NCBI GenBank assembly: GCA_021817255.1
Contig: JAKAVO010000004.1
Coordinates: forward strand, 1-64,000
Length of the DNA stretch: 64,000 bases
Direction: 5' to 3'
DNA from: Thermoplasmata archaeon
GTDB lineage: Archaea > Thermoplasmatota > Thermoplasmata > Thermoplasmatales > Thermoplasmataceae
Shown here in pieces: positions 20,573 through 31,137 of this stretch (position 1 is the first letter of the stretch; each line of letters begins with the position of its first letter). The position numbers and the translations under genes are program-made. Under the pieces are notes generated by a model. The model saw only the letters and a list, made by a program, of their open reading frames with translations, was not told the origin of the DNA and did not search any database.

Positions 20573-22054
20573 TTGGGAAGCGTGAACAGAGTGGATGAAC
20601 TTGAACCGATGATTGAATTATCAAAAAGAAGAGGTTTCTTCTGGCCATCATTTTCCATTTATGGTGGTTTTTCAGGGCTTAATGATTATGGCCCGCTTGG
20701 CACTATCCTGAAATCAAGGATATACCTGGAGTGGAAGAATTCTTTTGCCAGAATAGGGGCAATAGAAATAGACTCTACTGACCTAACGCCTGAAGCAGTT
20801 CTAAAAGCATCTGGCCACGCAGACAAATTCATAGATATGGCTATTACATGTTCAAAATGCAAATCACGGTACAAGCTGGAGAACATAATTGAAAGCAATG
20901 GCGGATCAAAGATCCCGGAATCAATCGAGGAAGCAAGGGCTACAGTGAGCAACGGCAATTTCAAATGCCCGAAATGTGGAAATTTGCTTGCAGATCCATA
21001 TGAATTCCATCTGATGTTCGAGATAAGGTCAGGGAATGAAACAATGTATCTAAGGCCAGAAACAGCCCAGGGAATATTCGTAAACTTCAAACTGCTGTTG
21101 AATTACAACAGGGGAAAACTGCCAATGATTGTTATTCAGCAGGGAAAGGGTTATCGAAACGAAATCTCTCCAAGGCAGGGTGTGATCAGGCAGAAGGAAT
21201 TCAACATGGGTGAAGCTGAAGTTTTCCTTGACGGGCAGGATGGCAATTCTTTCATTCCCGGGGGGGATGATATTATACTGTTGCACGATATGAATTCCCA
21301 GGATCACAGAATGGATCTTTCAAGCGCTGTTCAATCCAGGATCGTGGGTTCCAATGATCATGCATTCTTTATGGAAATTGTTTATAGGCTGGCCCTTAAA
21401 GTTGGAGTTGATCCTGAGAGGCTGAGATTCAGGCAGCACAGAAAGGACGAGCTCGCCCACTATTCCAGGGAGTGCTGGGACCTTGAGGTAAAGATAAATG
21501 ATACATGGCTTGAGGTTGCAGGCATAGCAGACCGAGGCACATATGATCTGTCGAGGCACATAAAGGAATCAGGGGAAAACCTTTATTACGAGGGCCAAAA
21601 AATAGCAAATGTGATAGAACCCTCTATAGGAATGGACAGGATGATTGCAGCATCTATTATTTCGAATATGAAAAAGAGGGAGAATGGATATTCTTACCTC
21701 ACTTTTCCAGCAGATATTGCCCCATACAGAGTTGCGGTGCTACCTCTCCAAAAGAAGGATGGATTGCTGGAGAAAGCAAGGGATATTTTTTCAAAAATTC
21801 AGGAAATCGAGCCATATTCCGTATTTGATGAGTCAGGAGCTATAGGAAGAAGATATGCAAGGCAGGACGAAATAGGGACACCTTACTGCATAACTATTGA
21901 CTACGAAACACTGGAAAGGGATGTTGTAACAATCAGGGAGAGAAATTCAACGCTGCAGATCAGAGATGTAAAGGTTGAAACACTTCTTGAATTCCCGCTA
22001 TTTCTGAAAAATCCTGCCTTAAAAAAATTTGGATCGGAACAGCCTGGGCAGTGA
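20573..22054 (+). CDS. glyS: Glycyl-tRNA synthetase (class II)
   Basis: ELSKRRGFFWPSFSIYGGFSGLNDYGPLG; MYLRPETAQGIFVNF; GYRNEISPRQGVIRQKEF. Confidence 0.95.
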   Translation: MGSVNRVDELEPMIELSKRRGFFWPSFSIYGGFSGLNDYGPLGTILKSRIYLEWKNSFARIGAIEIDSTDLTPEAVLKASGHADKFIDMAITCSKCKSRYKLENIIESNGGSKIPESIEEARATVSNGNFKCPKCGNLLADPYEFHLMFEIRSGNETMYLRPETAQGIFVNFKLLLNYNRGKLPMIVIQQGKGYRNEISPRQGVIRQKEFNMGEAEVFLDGQDGNSFIPGGDDIILLHDMNSQDHRMDLSSAVQSRIVGSNDHAFFMEIVYRLALKVGVDPERLRFRQHRKDELAHYSRECWDLEVKINDTWLEVAGIADRGTYDLSRHIKESGENLYYEGQKIANVIEPSIGMDRMIAASIISNMKKRENGYSYLTFPADIAPYRVAVLPLQKKDGLLEKARDIFSKIQEIEPYSVFDESGAIGRRYARQDEIGTPYCITIDYETLERDVVTIRERNSTLQIRDVKVETLLEFPLFLKNPALKKFGSEQPGQ

Positions 22055-22247
22055 TTTACAGTGAGCACCAGAAGGTGAAAGATCCATTCAATTCATTTTT
22101 GGAACACGTTGGACCATAATGCAGGACCATAACATCAAAACAATATTCTTTTGCTTTTTGCCATTATGCAATTCAAAAGTAAAATGCAGGATATAAAACG
22201 GTACCAACAACAAATGTATTAATAATAAATTAATTATGCACCTTTAA

Positions 22248-22919
22248 GTGACTGGCAATTATAAAATATCTATAGTGATACCAACAATGAATGAAGGTGA
22301 GACTATAGGCAAAGTCATAGATGATCTTCAGTACCTGAACCCAAAAGAAATTATTGTGGTTGACACAAACTCCACAGACAAAACAAAAGAAATTGCTGAG
22401 AAGAAAGGAGGCAAGGTCCTGGATGAACCACAGCGTGGCTATGGAAGGGCATACAAAACAGGCATTGGCGAAGCCTGTGGGGATGTCATAGTATGCATGG
22501 ATGGGGATGGCACATATCCGGCCAAAGCAATAGGGCCGCTTATCGATTTGCTCTTCATCAACAAAGTGGATTTTATTTCATGTGATAGAATGACACTGAG
22601 AACAACACATACATATACAACACTCCATCTCATCGGAAACAAGATTTTGAACAAAACGCTTTCATTGCTGTATGGATTCAGGTTATACGATTCCCAGAGT
22701 GGAATGTGGATATTCAGGAAGGAGATCTATGGAAAAATGAAAAATTTAAGCGACGGGATGTCATATTCCCAGGACATTAAAATAGAAGCCCTGAGAAACG
22801 GGAAGCTGATCGAAATTCCAATTGTTTATGGTGTGAGAATTACCAAGCCTAAATTAAATACATGGGAAGACGGGTTTCATAACCTCTTTGAATTGTTTGT
22901 GAAATACGTGAATAAATAA
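22248..22919 (+). CDS. Family 2 glycosyltransferase (dolichyl-phosphate sugar synthase-like; GTG start)
   Basis: ISIVIPTMNEGETIGKVI; VCMDGDGTYP; DSQSGMWIFRKEI. Confidence 0.9.
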   Translation: MTGNYKISIVIPTMNEGETIGKVIDDLQYLNPKEIIVVDTNSTDKTKEIAEKKGGKVLDEPQRGYGRAYKTGIGEACGDVIVCMDGDGTYPAKAIGPLIDLLFINKVDFISCDRMTLRTTHTYTTLHLIGNKILNKTLSLLYGFRLYDSQSGMWIFRKEIYGKMKNLSDGMSYSQDIKIEALRNGKLIEIPIVYGVRITKPKLNTWEDGFHNLFELFVKYVNK

Positions 22920-23107
22920 TTGCACGGATGCAGGCTTATGCATCTAATATTGCTCAAAGGATGGCAGTTGAAATGAAAAAAAATGCCAAGTGCAAAAGTT
23001 GCCCATCTGATCCGCCAATAATTTAAGTTTTTGTGCTAAAATATTGTTATGAGAACGCCGTGAGTTTTTTCCAAACTTTAAAATATAAAGTATGTCTATA
23101 TCTTTTC

Positions 23108-23857
23108 ATGGAAATTAACCAGAGCAAGGCGGGAGTCATATGCAACAGGGACGTTGCTTTTAACAACCCCATTGTTATTGGGGGATTTATAGGGCAGACC
23201 ACATTGGGCGTAACCACAACGAGCTATATTATTGAACAGTTTGGCCTGCACGAAGTGGCAAAAGTCAAATCACACCAGATTGCTCCGGTTACTGTGTTTG
23301 TAGGGGGGAAGATGAGAAGCCCTTTCAGGATATATTCCAACGAGAAAGGAACTTTAATGGTTATTCAATGCGAGGTGCCTGTGGATATAGAAGGGCTATA
23401 TGAAATCACAGAGACCCTTATGGAATGGATCAAGCAATTCAAGCCGAAAGAGTATGTTATAATAGATGGAGTTCCAGTTCAGGATCTTCCGGAAGAAAGA
23501 GAAGCCTACCTTGTTGCCGGCATTGAGAGAATAAGGAGCCTGACAGGTACAAAAATAGCAACTGCAGAAGCTGCCTTAATTGGCGGAATGGGCGGTGCAA
23601 TATTGAATGAAAGCATACTTACGGGTGAAAATGCAATAGCACTTCTCACAAACGTGTCTATTGCAGTGCCGGACCACGATGCTGTACTTGCAATAATTAA
23701 AGCCCTGAATTCCATTTACCGGCTTGACATAAAAACTGCCATACTTGAAGAGAGTGTGAAAAAGATTCACGAGGAGATATTAAAGGTTGCAAGTGAGTAT
23801 AGAACAGCCACTTCTAGCCAGGATTCACTTTCAGGGCCGGATTCAATCTACAGGTGA
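23108..23857 (+). CDS. PAC2 / proteasome assembly chaperone family protein
   Basis: VIGGFIGQTTLGVTTTSYIIEQFGL...; ATAEAALIGGMGGAIL. Confidence 0.82.
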   Translation: MEINQSKAGVICNRDVAFNNPIVIGGFIGQTTLGVTTTSYIIEQFGLHEVAKVKSHQIAPVTVFVGGKMRSPFRIYSNEKGTLMVIQCEVPVDIEGLYEITETLMEWIKQFKPKEYVIIDGVPVQDLPEEREAYLVAGIERIRSLTGTKIATAEAALIGGMGGAILNESILTGENAIALLTNVSIAVPDHDAVLAIIKALNSIYRLDIKTAILEESVKKIHEEILKVASEYRTATSSQDSLSGPDSIYR

Positions 23858-23867
23858 ATGGATAAAA

Positions 23868-24881
23868 ATGATAAAAGTTGCTATTAATGGATATGGGACT
23901 ATTGGCAGGAGAGTAGCAGACGCAGTTCGTGCCCAAAAGGACATGTCAGTGGCTGGAATTGTTAAGAGGAAGCCTGACTATGTTGCAACTGAGGCATCAA
24001 GAAACTACAGGATTTTCGCCAGCGACAAAGAATCCCTTAAGTCATTTGCAAATTCCAATCTGGAGGCAGAAGGCACAATGGAAGAACTTATGGACGACGT
24101 TGACATAATTGTGGATGCAACACCAGAGGGGCAGGGAGAAAAAAACATCAATATATACAGGGCAAAGAAGAAAAAAGCCATATTTCAGGGAGGTGAACCC
24201 GCCACCCTTGCAGAAGCCAGTTTCAACGCATACGGAAATTTTGTTGATTCATGGGGAAAGGACTATGTAAGGGTTGTTTCCTGCAACACTACCGCCATGG
24301 CAAGGACAGTTTCAGTTTGCATTGAAAAATTTGGCGTGAGGAAAGTGGAGGCAACCATAATAAGAAGGGCAACGGATCCTAATGACAGCAAAAAGGGGCC
24401 TATTAACGCCATAGAACCTTCTCTGGGCTTTCCATCACACCACGGGCCGGATCTGAAGACTGTGCTGGCTATAGGAGAAGCAAACACTGTTGCTGTAAAA
24501 GTTCCAACAACACTGATGCACGTCCATGTGGTTAATTTAACGCTTGAAAAGCCTATCGCCCAGGAAGACACTTTAGATCTGTTCAGGGACTATGGCAGAA
24601 TTATTTCAGTGTCGGGAAAGGATGGATTAACATCCACTGCCCAGCTTATGGATCTGGGAAAAGAGATGGGGCGAAAGAGAGGGGACATGTTCGAAATACC
24701 TGTGTGGAAAGAGTCGATATATGCATATAATGACAATTTAAGATATATACAGGCTGTCCATCAGGAAAGTGATGTCGTTCCGGAGAACATTGATGCCATA
24801 CGGTCAATGCTCCAGGAAAAGGACAGGGAAACATCTATCGGGGAAACCGACAGGGCATTGGAAATCAGGGGGAAGAGTTAA
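23868..24881 (+). CDS. gap: Archaeal type II glyceraldehyde-3-phosphate dehydrogenase
   Basis: IKVAINGYGTIGRRVADAV; VSCNTTAMARTV (catalytic Cys). Confidence 0.95.
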   Translation: MIKVAINGYGTIGRRVADAVRAQKDMSVAGIVKRKPDYVATEASRNYRIFASDKESLKSFANSNLEAEGTMEELMDDVDIIVDATPEGQGEKNINIYRAKKKKAIFQGGEPATLAEASFNAYGNFVDSWGKDYVRVVSCNTTAMARTVSVCIEKFGVRKVEATIIRRATDPNDSKKGPINAIEPSLGFPSHHGPDLKTVLAIGEANTVAVKVPTTLMHVHVVNLTLEKPIAQEDTLDLFRDYGRIISVSGKDGLTSTAQLMDLGKEMGRKRGDMFEIPVWKESIYAYNDNLRYIQAVHQESDVVPENIDAIRSMLQEKDRETSIGETDRALEIRGKS

Positions 24882-25877
24882 ATGGAGAAAAATGAAAAGA
24901 TAAAAAAAGAAGAGGAATCAAAGGAAGAAGGAAAGAAACTGACAATTGAAGATATCCCCGGAGTAGGGGAGGCAACGGCTGAAAAGCTTAGGGAAAATGG
25001 GCTGGATGATATAATGGCCATTGCAACTGCCTCGCCAAAGGACGTATCTGAACTCACGGGAATAGGCGAAGGCTCAGTGGCAAAGATTGTTTCTGCAGCA
25101 AGAAAGCTTGCAGATATCGGGAACTTTGAAACCGGGGAAGAAATATTCAACAAAAGGAAGGATGTTCTGAGGTTGAAAACCGGGAGCAACAACCTTGACA
25201 CCTTGCTGGGAGGAGGGCTGGAAACGCAATCAATAACCGAATTTTTTGGAGAATTTGGTTCAGGAAAGACACAGATCATGCACCAGCTGGCAGTGAACTG
25301 CACAATGCCGGAAGACAAGGGCGGTTTCAACTCTGACGTACTCATTATAGACACAGAGAATACATTCAGGCCTGAAAGAATAATACAGATGGCAAAGTAC
25401 AGGGAACTCGATTCTGATGAAGTGCTGAGAAGAATCCATGTGGCAAGGGCATACAATTCGCACCACCAGATCCTGCTTGGCGAAAAAGCATCAGAAATGG
25501 CCAAAGAATACAAAGCAAGACTGCTGATAGTTGATTCACTCACTTCCCATTTCCGTTCAGAATACATGGGGAGAGGGTCCCTGTCAGAAAGGCAACAGCT
25601 GTTAAACAGGCATATGCACGATCTGTTAAGATTTGGCACTCTTCAAAACGCAGTCATAGCTGTAACGAACCAGGTTGCTGCCAGGCCAGACGTATTCTTT
25701 GGCGATCCGACGGCTCCGATTGGCGGAAACATCGTGGGGCACACTGCAACGTTCAGGATATATCTCAGGAAGGGGAAGGCAGGAAAGAGAATTGCCAGAT
25801 TGATAGATTCTCCCTACTTACCGGAGGGAGAAGCGGTAATACAGGTATCAGAAGACGGAATAATAGATGGAACATAA
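24882..25877 (+). CDS. radA: DNA repair and recombination protein RadA
   Basis: HhH domain [15 protein letters not shown]; Walker [28 protein letters not shown]. Confidence 0.96.
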   Translation: MEKNEKIKKEEESKEEGKKLTIEDIPGVGEATAEKLRENGLDDIMAIATASPKDVSELTGIGEGSVAKIVSAARKLADIGNFETGEEIFNKRKDVLRLKTGSNNLDTLLGGGLETQSITEFFGEFGSGKTQIMHQLAVNCTMPEDKGGFNSDVLIIDTENTFRPERIIQMAKYRELDSDEVLRRIHVARAYNSHHQILLGEKASEMAKEYKARLLIVDSLTSHFRSEYMGRGSLSERQQLLNRHMHDLLRFGTLQNAVIAVTNQVAARPDVFFGDPTAPIGGNIVGHTATFRIYLRKGKAGKRIARLIDSPYLPEGEAVIQVSEDGIIDGT

Positions 25878-25890
25878 GGAGGAAAGCAAA

Positions 25891-26409
25891 ATGTGGGATT
25901 TGATATACAATGCCTTTGGCAAGTATCCTTCACAGATGAAGATAATAAAATATCTTGTGAATTACGGATTTTCAGTCAATGAAAAATTTGACGGTGAATT
26001 CTCGCTATACAGCGGAAAGGTAGAGGTAAGGCCAAGTTCCCTTGCAGAGGCTATAGTTGTAGATAAGAGAGTTGTCATTCAGGTGATCAAAAAAATAGTG
26101 GATGATCCAAAACTTTTTGAATTCTTCAAGAAGTTGAAGCCAATAGCTGATATGAGCAGTGCAAGCTCTAAGCTTCTGGATCTTGGAATCATAGAAATAA
26201 AGGCTGAAGATCCTTCAAAACCTGGAATTATAAGCTCTGTAATCAATGTGATTTCAAATAGGGGAATAGGAATAAGGCAGGTGATGGTAAGCGATCCAAT
26301 AATAAGCGATGAGCCAGTAGCCAGGGTCGTAACAGAAACCCCTATCAGCACGGAAATAATGGGCGAAATAAAAAAAATAAGCGGAATAGACTCTGTTGTG
26401 ATGCTCTGA
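25891..26409 (+). CDS. ACT-domain / amino-acid-binding regulator-like protein
   Basis: C-terminal ACT-like IEIKAEDPSKPGIISSVINVISNRGIGIRQVMVSDP; SD AGGAGG upstream of ATG 25891. Confidence 0.7.
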   Translation: MWDLIYNAFGKYPSQMKIIKYLVNYGFSVNEKFDGEFSLYSGKVEVRPSSLAEAIVVDKRVVIQVIKKIVDDPKLFEFFKKLKPIADMSSASSKLLDLGIIEIKAEDPSKPGIISSVINVISNRGIGIRQVMVSDPIISDEPVARVVTETPISTEIMGEIKKISGIDSVVML

Positions 26410-26422
26410 AGGAGGTAAAAAA

Positions 26423-26794
26423 ATGGCACTAATTGGAAAAAAGGGTCAGAAGGAAACTGACAATGATGATACCATAGAATACTTGGATCTCCAGGATTAC
26501 AGATTCGATACTGCACAGGAAAACGGGAGCCTAAAATCAATAAAGGTTGTTGATGTGGAGAGGGCCGATCATGTATCAAGAGCTGCAAAACTTGCTTATC
26601 AGAAGAATATAGTCATAATAGACATAAGCAATGCGAACAAAGATCCAAACAACACCAACCAGATTGATGTGACAATCCGAAAACTTGTGAAAGATATCAA
26701 CGGAGATTTTGGAAAGCTTGGAGAATTCTATTACATAGTAACTCCTTCCGACGTATTTCTTGATAAGAAAAAGATAAGGGAAGACTATATTTAG
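26423..26794 (+). CDS. sepF: SepF-like cell division protein
   Basis: Small protein with SepF pattern (IVIIDISN...FGKLGEFYYIVTPSDVFLDK); strong SD GGAGGT. Confidence 0.8.
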   Translation: MALIGKKGQKETDNDDTIEYLDLQDYRFDTAQENGSLKSIKVVDVERADHVSRAAKLAYQKNIVIIDISNANKDPNNTNQIDVTIRKLVKDINGDFGKLGEFYYIVTPSDVFLDKKKIREDYI

Positions 26795-26941
26795 GGATCC
26801 ATTTACAGAATTCAATCTGTTATCTTAAGAATAGAGGGTATGATCTAATCTCCATTGTGCTGCAAAATGGAAAGAGATTAACAAAAATATATCACAAGCA
26901 TTTAGCATTCTTTTAAAAAAACAATTTGTTATCTTTAAAAA

Positions 26942-27202
26942 TCAGTGCTGGTTCTCAAGTCCAATAAAAACTGCAAATCTCCTCAACAGGAATATGATAA
27001 TCTGCATTATTAGGGCCACAACTGAAAATACAAAAGCAACGTATGACATGGCCCCTTCCCACTGTATTGTTGATCCAAAGGCAGTCAGGTCGATAGGCGT
27101 CAAGGAAGCTAAAATGTAAAGGTATAGTAGATAAAACACCACAATGGCCACAACATTTATAAGCAACCCTGCGTAAATCTTGTTAATTTTAAATCTAGCC
27201 AT
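26942..27202 (-). CDS. Small two/three-TM membrane protein, unknown function
   Basis: 86-aa hydrophobic ORF. Confidence 0.5.
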   Translation of the reverse strand: MARFKINKIYAGLLINVVAIVVFYLLYLYILASLTPIDLTAFGSTIQWEGAMSYVAFVFSVVALIMQIIIFLLRRFAVFIGLENQH

Positions 27203-27299
27203 CTATTCGACTAAATAGAAGTGTATCTCTTATATTTTTCGATCGGATCCATGGCGCAAATTAAACGTTAACTTTAATGAATATTCAGTGGCACATCTT

Positions 27300-27450
27300 A
27301 AGTTCAATATGAAATACGGGCACATTTCATCCTGATGCCCAAAATTTATTGCAACACAAAATTCTGCAGGATTGCCGGAAAAAAGGATAAAGAATTACAC
27401 CTGGTGAGGCAGGTAAAGCTGTAGAATTCAAATAAAGTATGGTTTTTTGG
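27300..27450 (+). mobile_element. Possible decayed TnpB C-terminal relic (low confidence)
   Basis: Frame-broken series KYGHISS*..CPKFIA..NSAGLPEKRI and RITPGEAGKAVEFK* (stop 27433-27435) recalls a TnpB zinc ribbon and tail. Confidence 0.3.
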
Positions 27451-27689
27451 TAGATCGCAGCAGTAAACAAATATCCCTGGCTAAAGTTCCATTCCGGTTG
27501 ACATAAAACGTTTCTTTTTTGTGCTAATAAGTATAAAGATGTCAAGATATTAAGGTTCCAATTATCATATATTGAAATTTGAAAAATTATTTCCAGGCAC
27601 CATTTCATGGCTTATTAACTCAAAAAAGAGTAATAAGAGATAAGAAGGGAAGAAAAGCAAAATGTATATGTGAAACAATAGAAGGTAAC

Positions 27690-27745
27690 GTTAAGTGGAT
27701 CTAACATATATAAACGTTCACGTTTTATTGAAATTGTTTATATAC
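27690..27745 (+). promoter_or_regulatory. Putative promoter of the ABC-transporter cluster
   Basis: Two TATA-like boxes (CATATATAAACG, GTTTATATACTA) upstream of ATG 27768, with TAACGTTA and AACGTT palindromes. Confidence 0.4.
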
Positions 27746-27767
27746 TATGATAAGAATACGCACGATA

Positions 27768-30700
27768 ATGAATAAGAAGAAGTTTGTCATAGCGATGGTC
27801 TTCTCGTTGCTCATGCTGGGTTCGGCTTTTGCCGTCTCCACTTTAGCTTCGAATGGACCACAGTCTGTTTTGTCCTCACCACAAAGTGGGCAAGTTTACA
27901 ATAGTGTGCCAAGCGCATCTTCAAGCAATACACCTTGGAGCATGCCAACGACAACTATGCAGGAACCCAGCTACACTAACGGTACTTTCAAGATGGGTAT
28001 AGATTGTAACGTAGGTAATTTGAATCCTTTCCAGGAGAGAACCTATTGTGACGCTTACGTCGTGGAAGAGCTTTACGACAGTTTGTTTAGCACTTTACCA
28101 AATGGAACAGTAGTTCCATGGCTTGCATCTGGTTATTCAGTGAGCCATGTTACATCGCATAACTCAACGTTTAACATCGAAACAAACTCAACACAGAACT
28201 ATTCCTATGTGTACACAATAAACCTCAGGCCCTACGTTCAGTGGACCGACTGGACAGCCCAGAATGCATCCCAGACATACCAGTTCTCAAACACTGTTAA
28301 CTTTAATTATAACGGAAATGGAACATCTCACACATACAGTTCTTACAACACCACAACGATGAAAAAATATTATTTCCAGTCAGCAGACGTAGTTCAATCA
28401 TGGAGAATGCAAGCATCATGTGGAGACTGGCCGAATGTTGTCAACATTATTCCAAACGGAAATCTCAGCGTGAAGGTGTTTGTTACTAAACAGACATTAC
28501 TGCTATTTACCTCCGATTTTGCGAATAACATGCTTCCATACCACATATGGATCAAGCACGATTTCACATCTATACCTGGTTTATACAACTACACTCCTGG
28601 AATATCCTCTGGGAATGGATGGTATGACTGGAACATGGGTTGGAACACAGTAACTGGAAGATCCCCCGGATCTGTTGGAACAGGGCCATTTATGGTTCAG
28701 AACAGTTATGGGCTTCCACAGGGAGCAATCATACCAAGCCACTTGGAAAAGATGTATGTTAACCCACATTACTTCGCTCAATACACAAGCAAATCGAGCG
28801 GATTGAGGCAGTACACTCCTAAATTCTACGAGATTTATGAGCCATTCTACAGTTCTGAATCCTCAATGGTAGCTGCATATCAAAAAGGCCAGATAGACAC
28901 AACATCACTTGCACCAAGCCCAAGTTTCCTCCCACAGGTACAGTCCACACCTGGATCATACATATATCATAAAACATCAAGCGCTTACGGCTATTACGGC
29001 ATTAACACAAGAGCTGCACCACTGAATGTAACTGCATTCAGGCAGGCACTTAACTATGCAACTCCAACAGCTTACATACTGAGTACAATACAGGACGGCT
29101 ACGGCAAATTATCCTCTGACCCTGTCAATCCTTCAAATTTGCTATACTACAACTCATCTGCCCCATTATATTCACTTAACATGGCTAAAGCGACTGCTTT
29201 AATAAAGTCCATTCCAGGTATGAAAAACACTTCAAGTGGGCTCACGTATTACGGAAAACCTGTTGTGATAACAATACAGACAACAGTGGGTGCGGTTGCT
29301 CCAACTAACATAGAAGCAATAACTGCAACTGAGAAATACTGGAACGAGCTTGGAATTAAAGTAAACCTAAAGGAAGAAGCATTCACCACGCTGATAAATA
29401 ATCTTGTAGGAAGCATCGTGCAGAACAGTACTTTATACCAGATGATCTCTCTCGGAGTCAGTACGCCAATAGGTGATCCAGCTCTTGATTGCCGTGATAC
29501 TCTCAATCCAGCCTATGGAGTGCCAATTGGTACATATGGTGGACCATTTTCAAGCATGTCAGTGAATGGAAAGATGATAACCGGCAACCAGGTACAGAGC
29601 CTCTTCGATAACCTGACAGCAAAACTTGTCAATACAGCCAATCTGACAGAAGCAGAAAAACTAGCAAAGAGGATTCAGTCATTGATGATAGAGCAGGCAA
29701 CAATAGTCAACCTTGGATACGGAATTGATCTGATACCACAGCAGACTAACACATTCACAAACTACTCGCACACAAATCCCGAAGCTCAATACTTATACTG
29801 GTACTGGCAGTTCTTTTCACTTCAGGCCGTATCCAACGCGAAGGCAGTACACTACAAGTACAATCTGAAAGTTGAACAGAAATTCACCGGATCTCTTGCT
29901 GAAACTGCTGGAGATACAGGCAGCATAGTCTATACAGTCTTTAACGAAACAACAGGAATGCCAGTCCAGGGAGCGACTGTCAGCGTTGCAACATCATCTA
30001 TAGCAGGAGGGCTGTTAAACACAACCCCCAACAAACTGACGACCAATGCTCAGGGGCAGGCAACCTGGAGCTATAAAGTGTTCTCAGGATTGAACAACTT
30101 GCTTGTTTCGTGTAATGCTGCGGGCATACCTCAAAATATTCCAGACGAAATAGTGAACGTAAGTGCATTCGTATCACCCCCCTCATCACAACCACAGACA
30201 GAACTCAATTCCACATATCAGAACATAGTATTAACACACACCAACCAAACGAGCACCTTGGAACTGACATCCAAATACAATGGGAATTCGCATCTATACG
30301 CGGGCAACAGCGCTTCCATATCATACACAGTAAAAAACAGTACTGGAAGTGCAGTAGGTGATGCAAACATAACCGTTGTTGTTTCAGGAGTGCCAGGAAG
30401 CATTACAAGCAAAGCATTCTCGTTCAACACATCCACAAGCAACACTGGAACGTTCTACTTCAACGTATCAAAACTCCTCTCTGAACTGATGCAAACATAC
30501 AGCTCGGGTAACCCAATGTACCTGTACGATCAGGAAGTGAATATAACAGCAGTTGTATCCCTTGGAGGCCATAACCAGACAGGAGCAGGAACGGCAAGTA
30601 ACAGTGTGTTCCTTATCAATCCAGCACTTGTCATGTCATATGCCATGGGAAGCTCGTCCTACAAATCCGGACAATCAGGAAACATAACCTTTACTGTTAC

Positions 30701-31079
30701 AGAAAACGGTACAGCAGTTTCAGGCGCACACGTTCAGCTTACATCCCTGAATCTGAAAGGATTAACGTACAGCAACAGTTCACTCAACATGACAACAAAC
30801 TCAAAGGGAGTTGCAGTGTTCTCATTCTATGTGGGAAATGCAACATCCGGATCAGGCAGTTACGTTACTGTAAATGAATCTCTTGTTGCAAAGGCAAGCA
30901 CTTCAAACAGTTCAGTCATTCCAGCTAAGGACAATGTTCAATACAGTGTATCTGAAAAGGTTGTTAAACCGCCAACAAGCAACACCTTCCTGTACGTAAT
31001 CATAGGAGTGATTGCAGCAGTAGTTGTTATAGGAGCAGCAGCCTTTGTTGTAATGAGAAAACCAAAAGTAAAATCTTAA
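27768..31079 (+). CDS. Peptide-type ABC transporter substrate-binding protein (SBP family 5) with long C-terminal Ig-like extension and TM anchor
   Basis: N-terminal signal helix, family-5 SBP body (NLNPFQERTYCDAYVVEELYDSLF..., APLNVTAFRQALNYA), Ig-like repeats, C-terminal TM + KPKVKS. Confidence 0.88.
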   Translation: MNKKKFVIAMVFSLLMLGSAFAVSTLASNGPQSVLSSPQSGQVYNSVPSASSSNTPWSMPTTTMQEPSYTNGTFKMGIDCNVGNLNPFQERTYCDAYVVEELYDSLFSTLPNGTVVPWLASGYSVSHVTSHNSTFNIETNSTQNYSYVYTINLRPYVQWTDWTAQNASQTYQFSNTVNFNYNGNGTSHTYSSYNTTTMKKYYFQSADVVQSWRMQASCGDWPNVVNIIPNGNLSVKVFVTKQTLLLFTSDFANNMLPYHIWIKHDFTSIPGLYNYTPGISSGNGWYDWNMGWNTVTGRSPGSVGTGPFMVQNSYGLPQGAIIPSHLEKMYVNPHYFAQYTSKSSGLRQYTPKFYEIYEPFYSSESSMVAAYQKGQIDTTSLAPSPSFLPQVQSTPGSYIYHKTSSAYGYYGINTRAAPLNVTAFRQALNYATPTAYILSTIQDGYGKLSSDPVNPSNLLYYNSSAPLYSLNMAKATALIKSIPGMKNTSSGLTYYGKPVVITIQTTVGAVAPTNIEAITATEKYWNELGIKVNLKEEAFTTLINNLVGSIVQNSTLYQMISLGVSTPIGDPALDCRDTLNPAYGVPIGTYGGPFSSMSVNGKMITGNQVQSLFDNLTAKLVNTANLTEAEKLAKRIQSLMIEQATIVNLGYGIDLIPQQTNTFTNYSHTNPEAQYLYWYWQFFSLQAVSNAKAVHYKYNLKVEQKFTGSLAETAGDTGSIVYTVFNETTGMPVQGATVSVATSSIAGGLLNTTPNKLTTNAQGQATWSYKVFSGLNNLLVSCNAAGIPQNIPDEIVNVSAFVSPPSSQPQTELNSTYQNIVLTHTNQTSTLELTSKYNGNSHLYAGNSASISYTVKNSTGSAVGDANITVVVSGVPGSITSKAFSFNTSTSNTGTFYFNVSKLLSELMQTYSSGNPMYLYDQEVNITAVVSLGGHNQTGAGTASNSVFLINPALVMSYAMGSSSYKSGQSGNITFTVTENGTAVSGAHVQLTSLNLKGLTYSNSSLNMTTNSKGVAVFSFYVGNATSGSGSYVTVNESLVAKASTSNSSVIPAKDNVQYSVSEKVVKPPTSNTFLYVIIGVIAAVVVIGAAAFVVMRKPKVKS

Positions 31080-31137
31080 TTTTTCCCATAAAATTTTTAA
31101 ACACTTTTTTTTAACACTTTCTATAAGAGGGAAACGA

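Noticed and set aside
24878-25639. 253-aa minus-strand ORF opposite radA
   Set aside because: Antisense shadow ORF, Ser-rich, no motif support.
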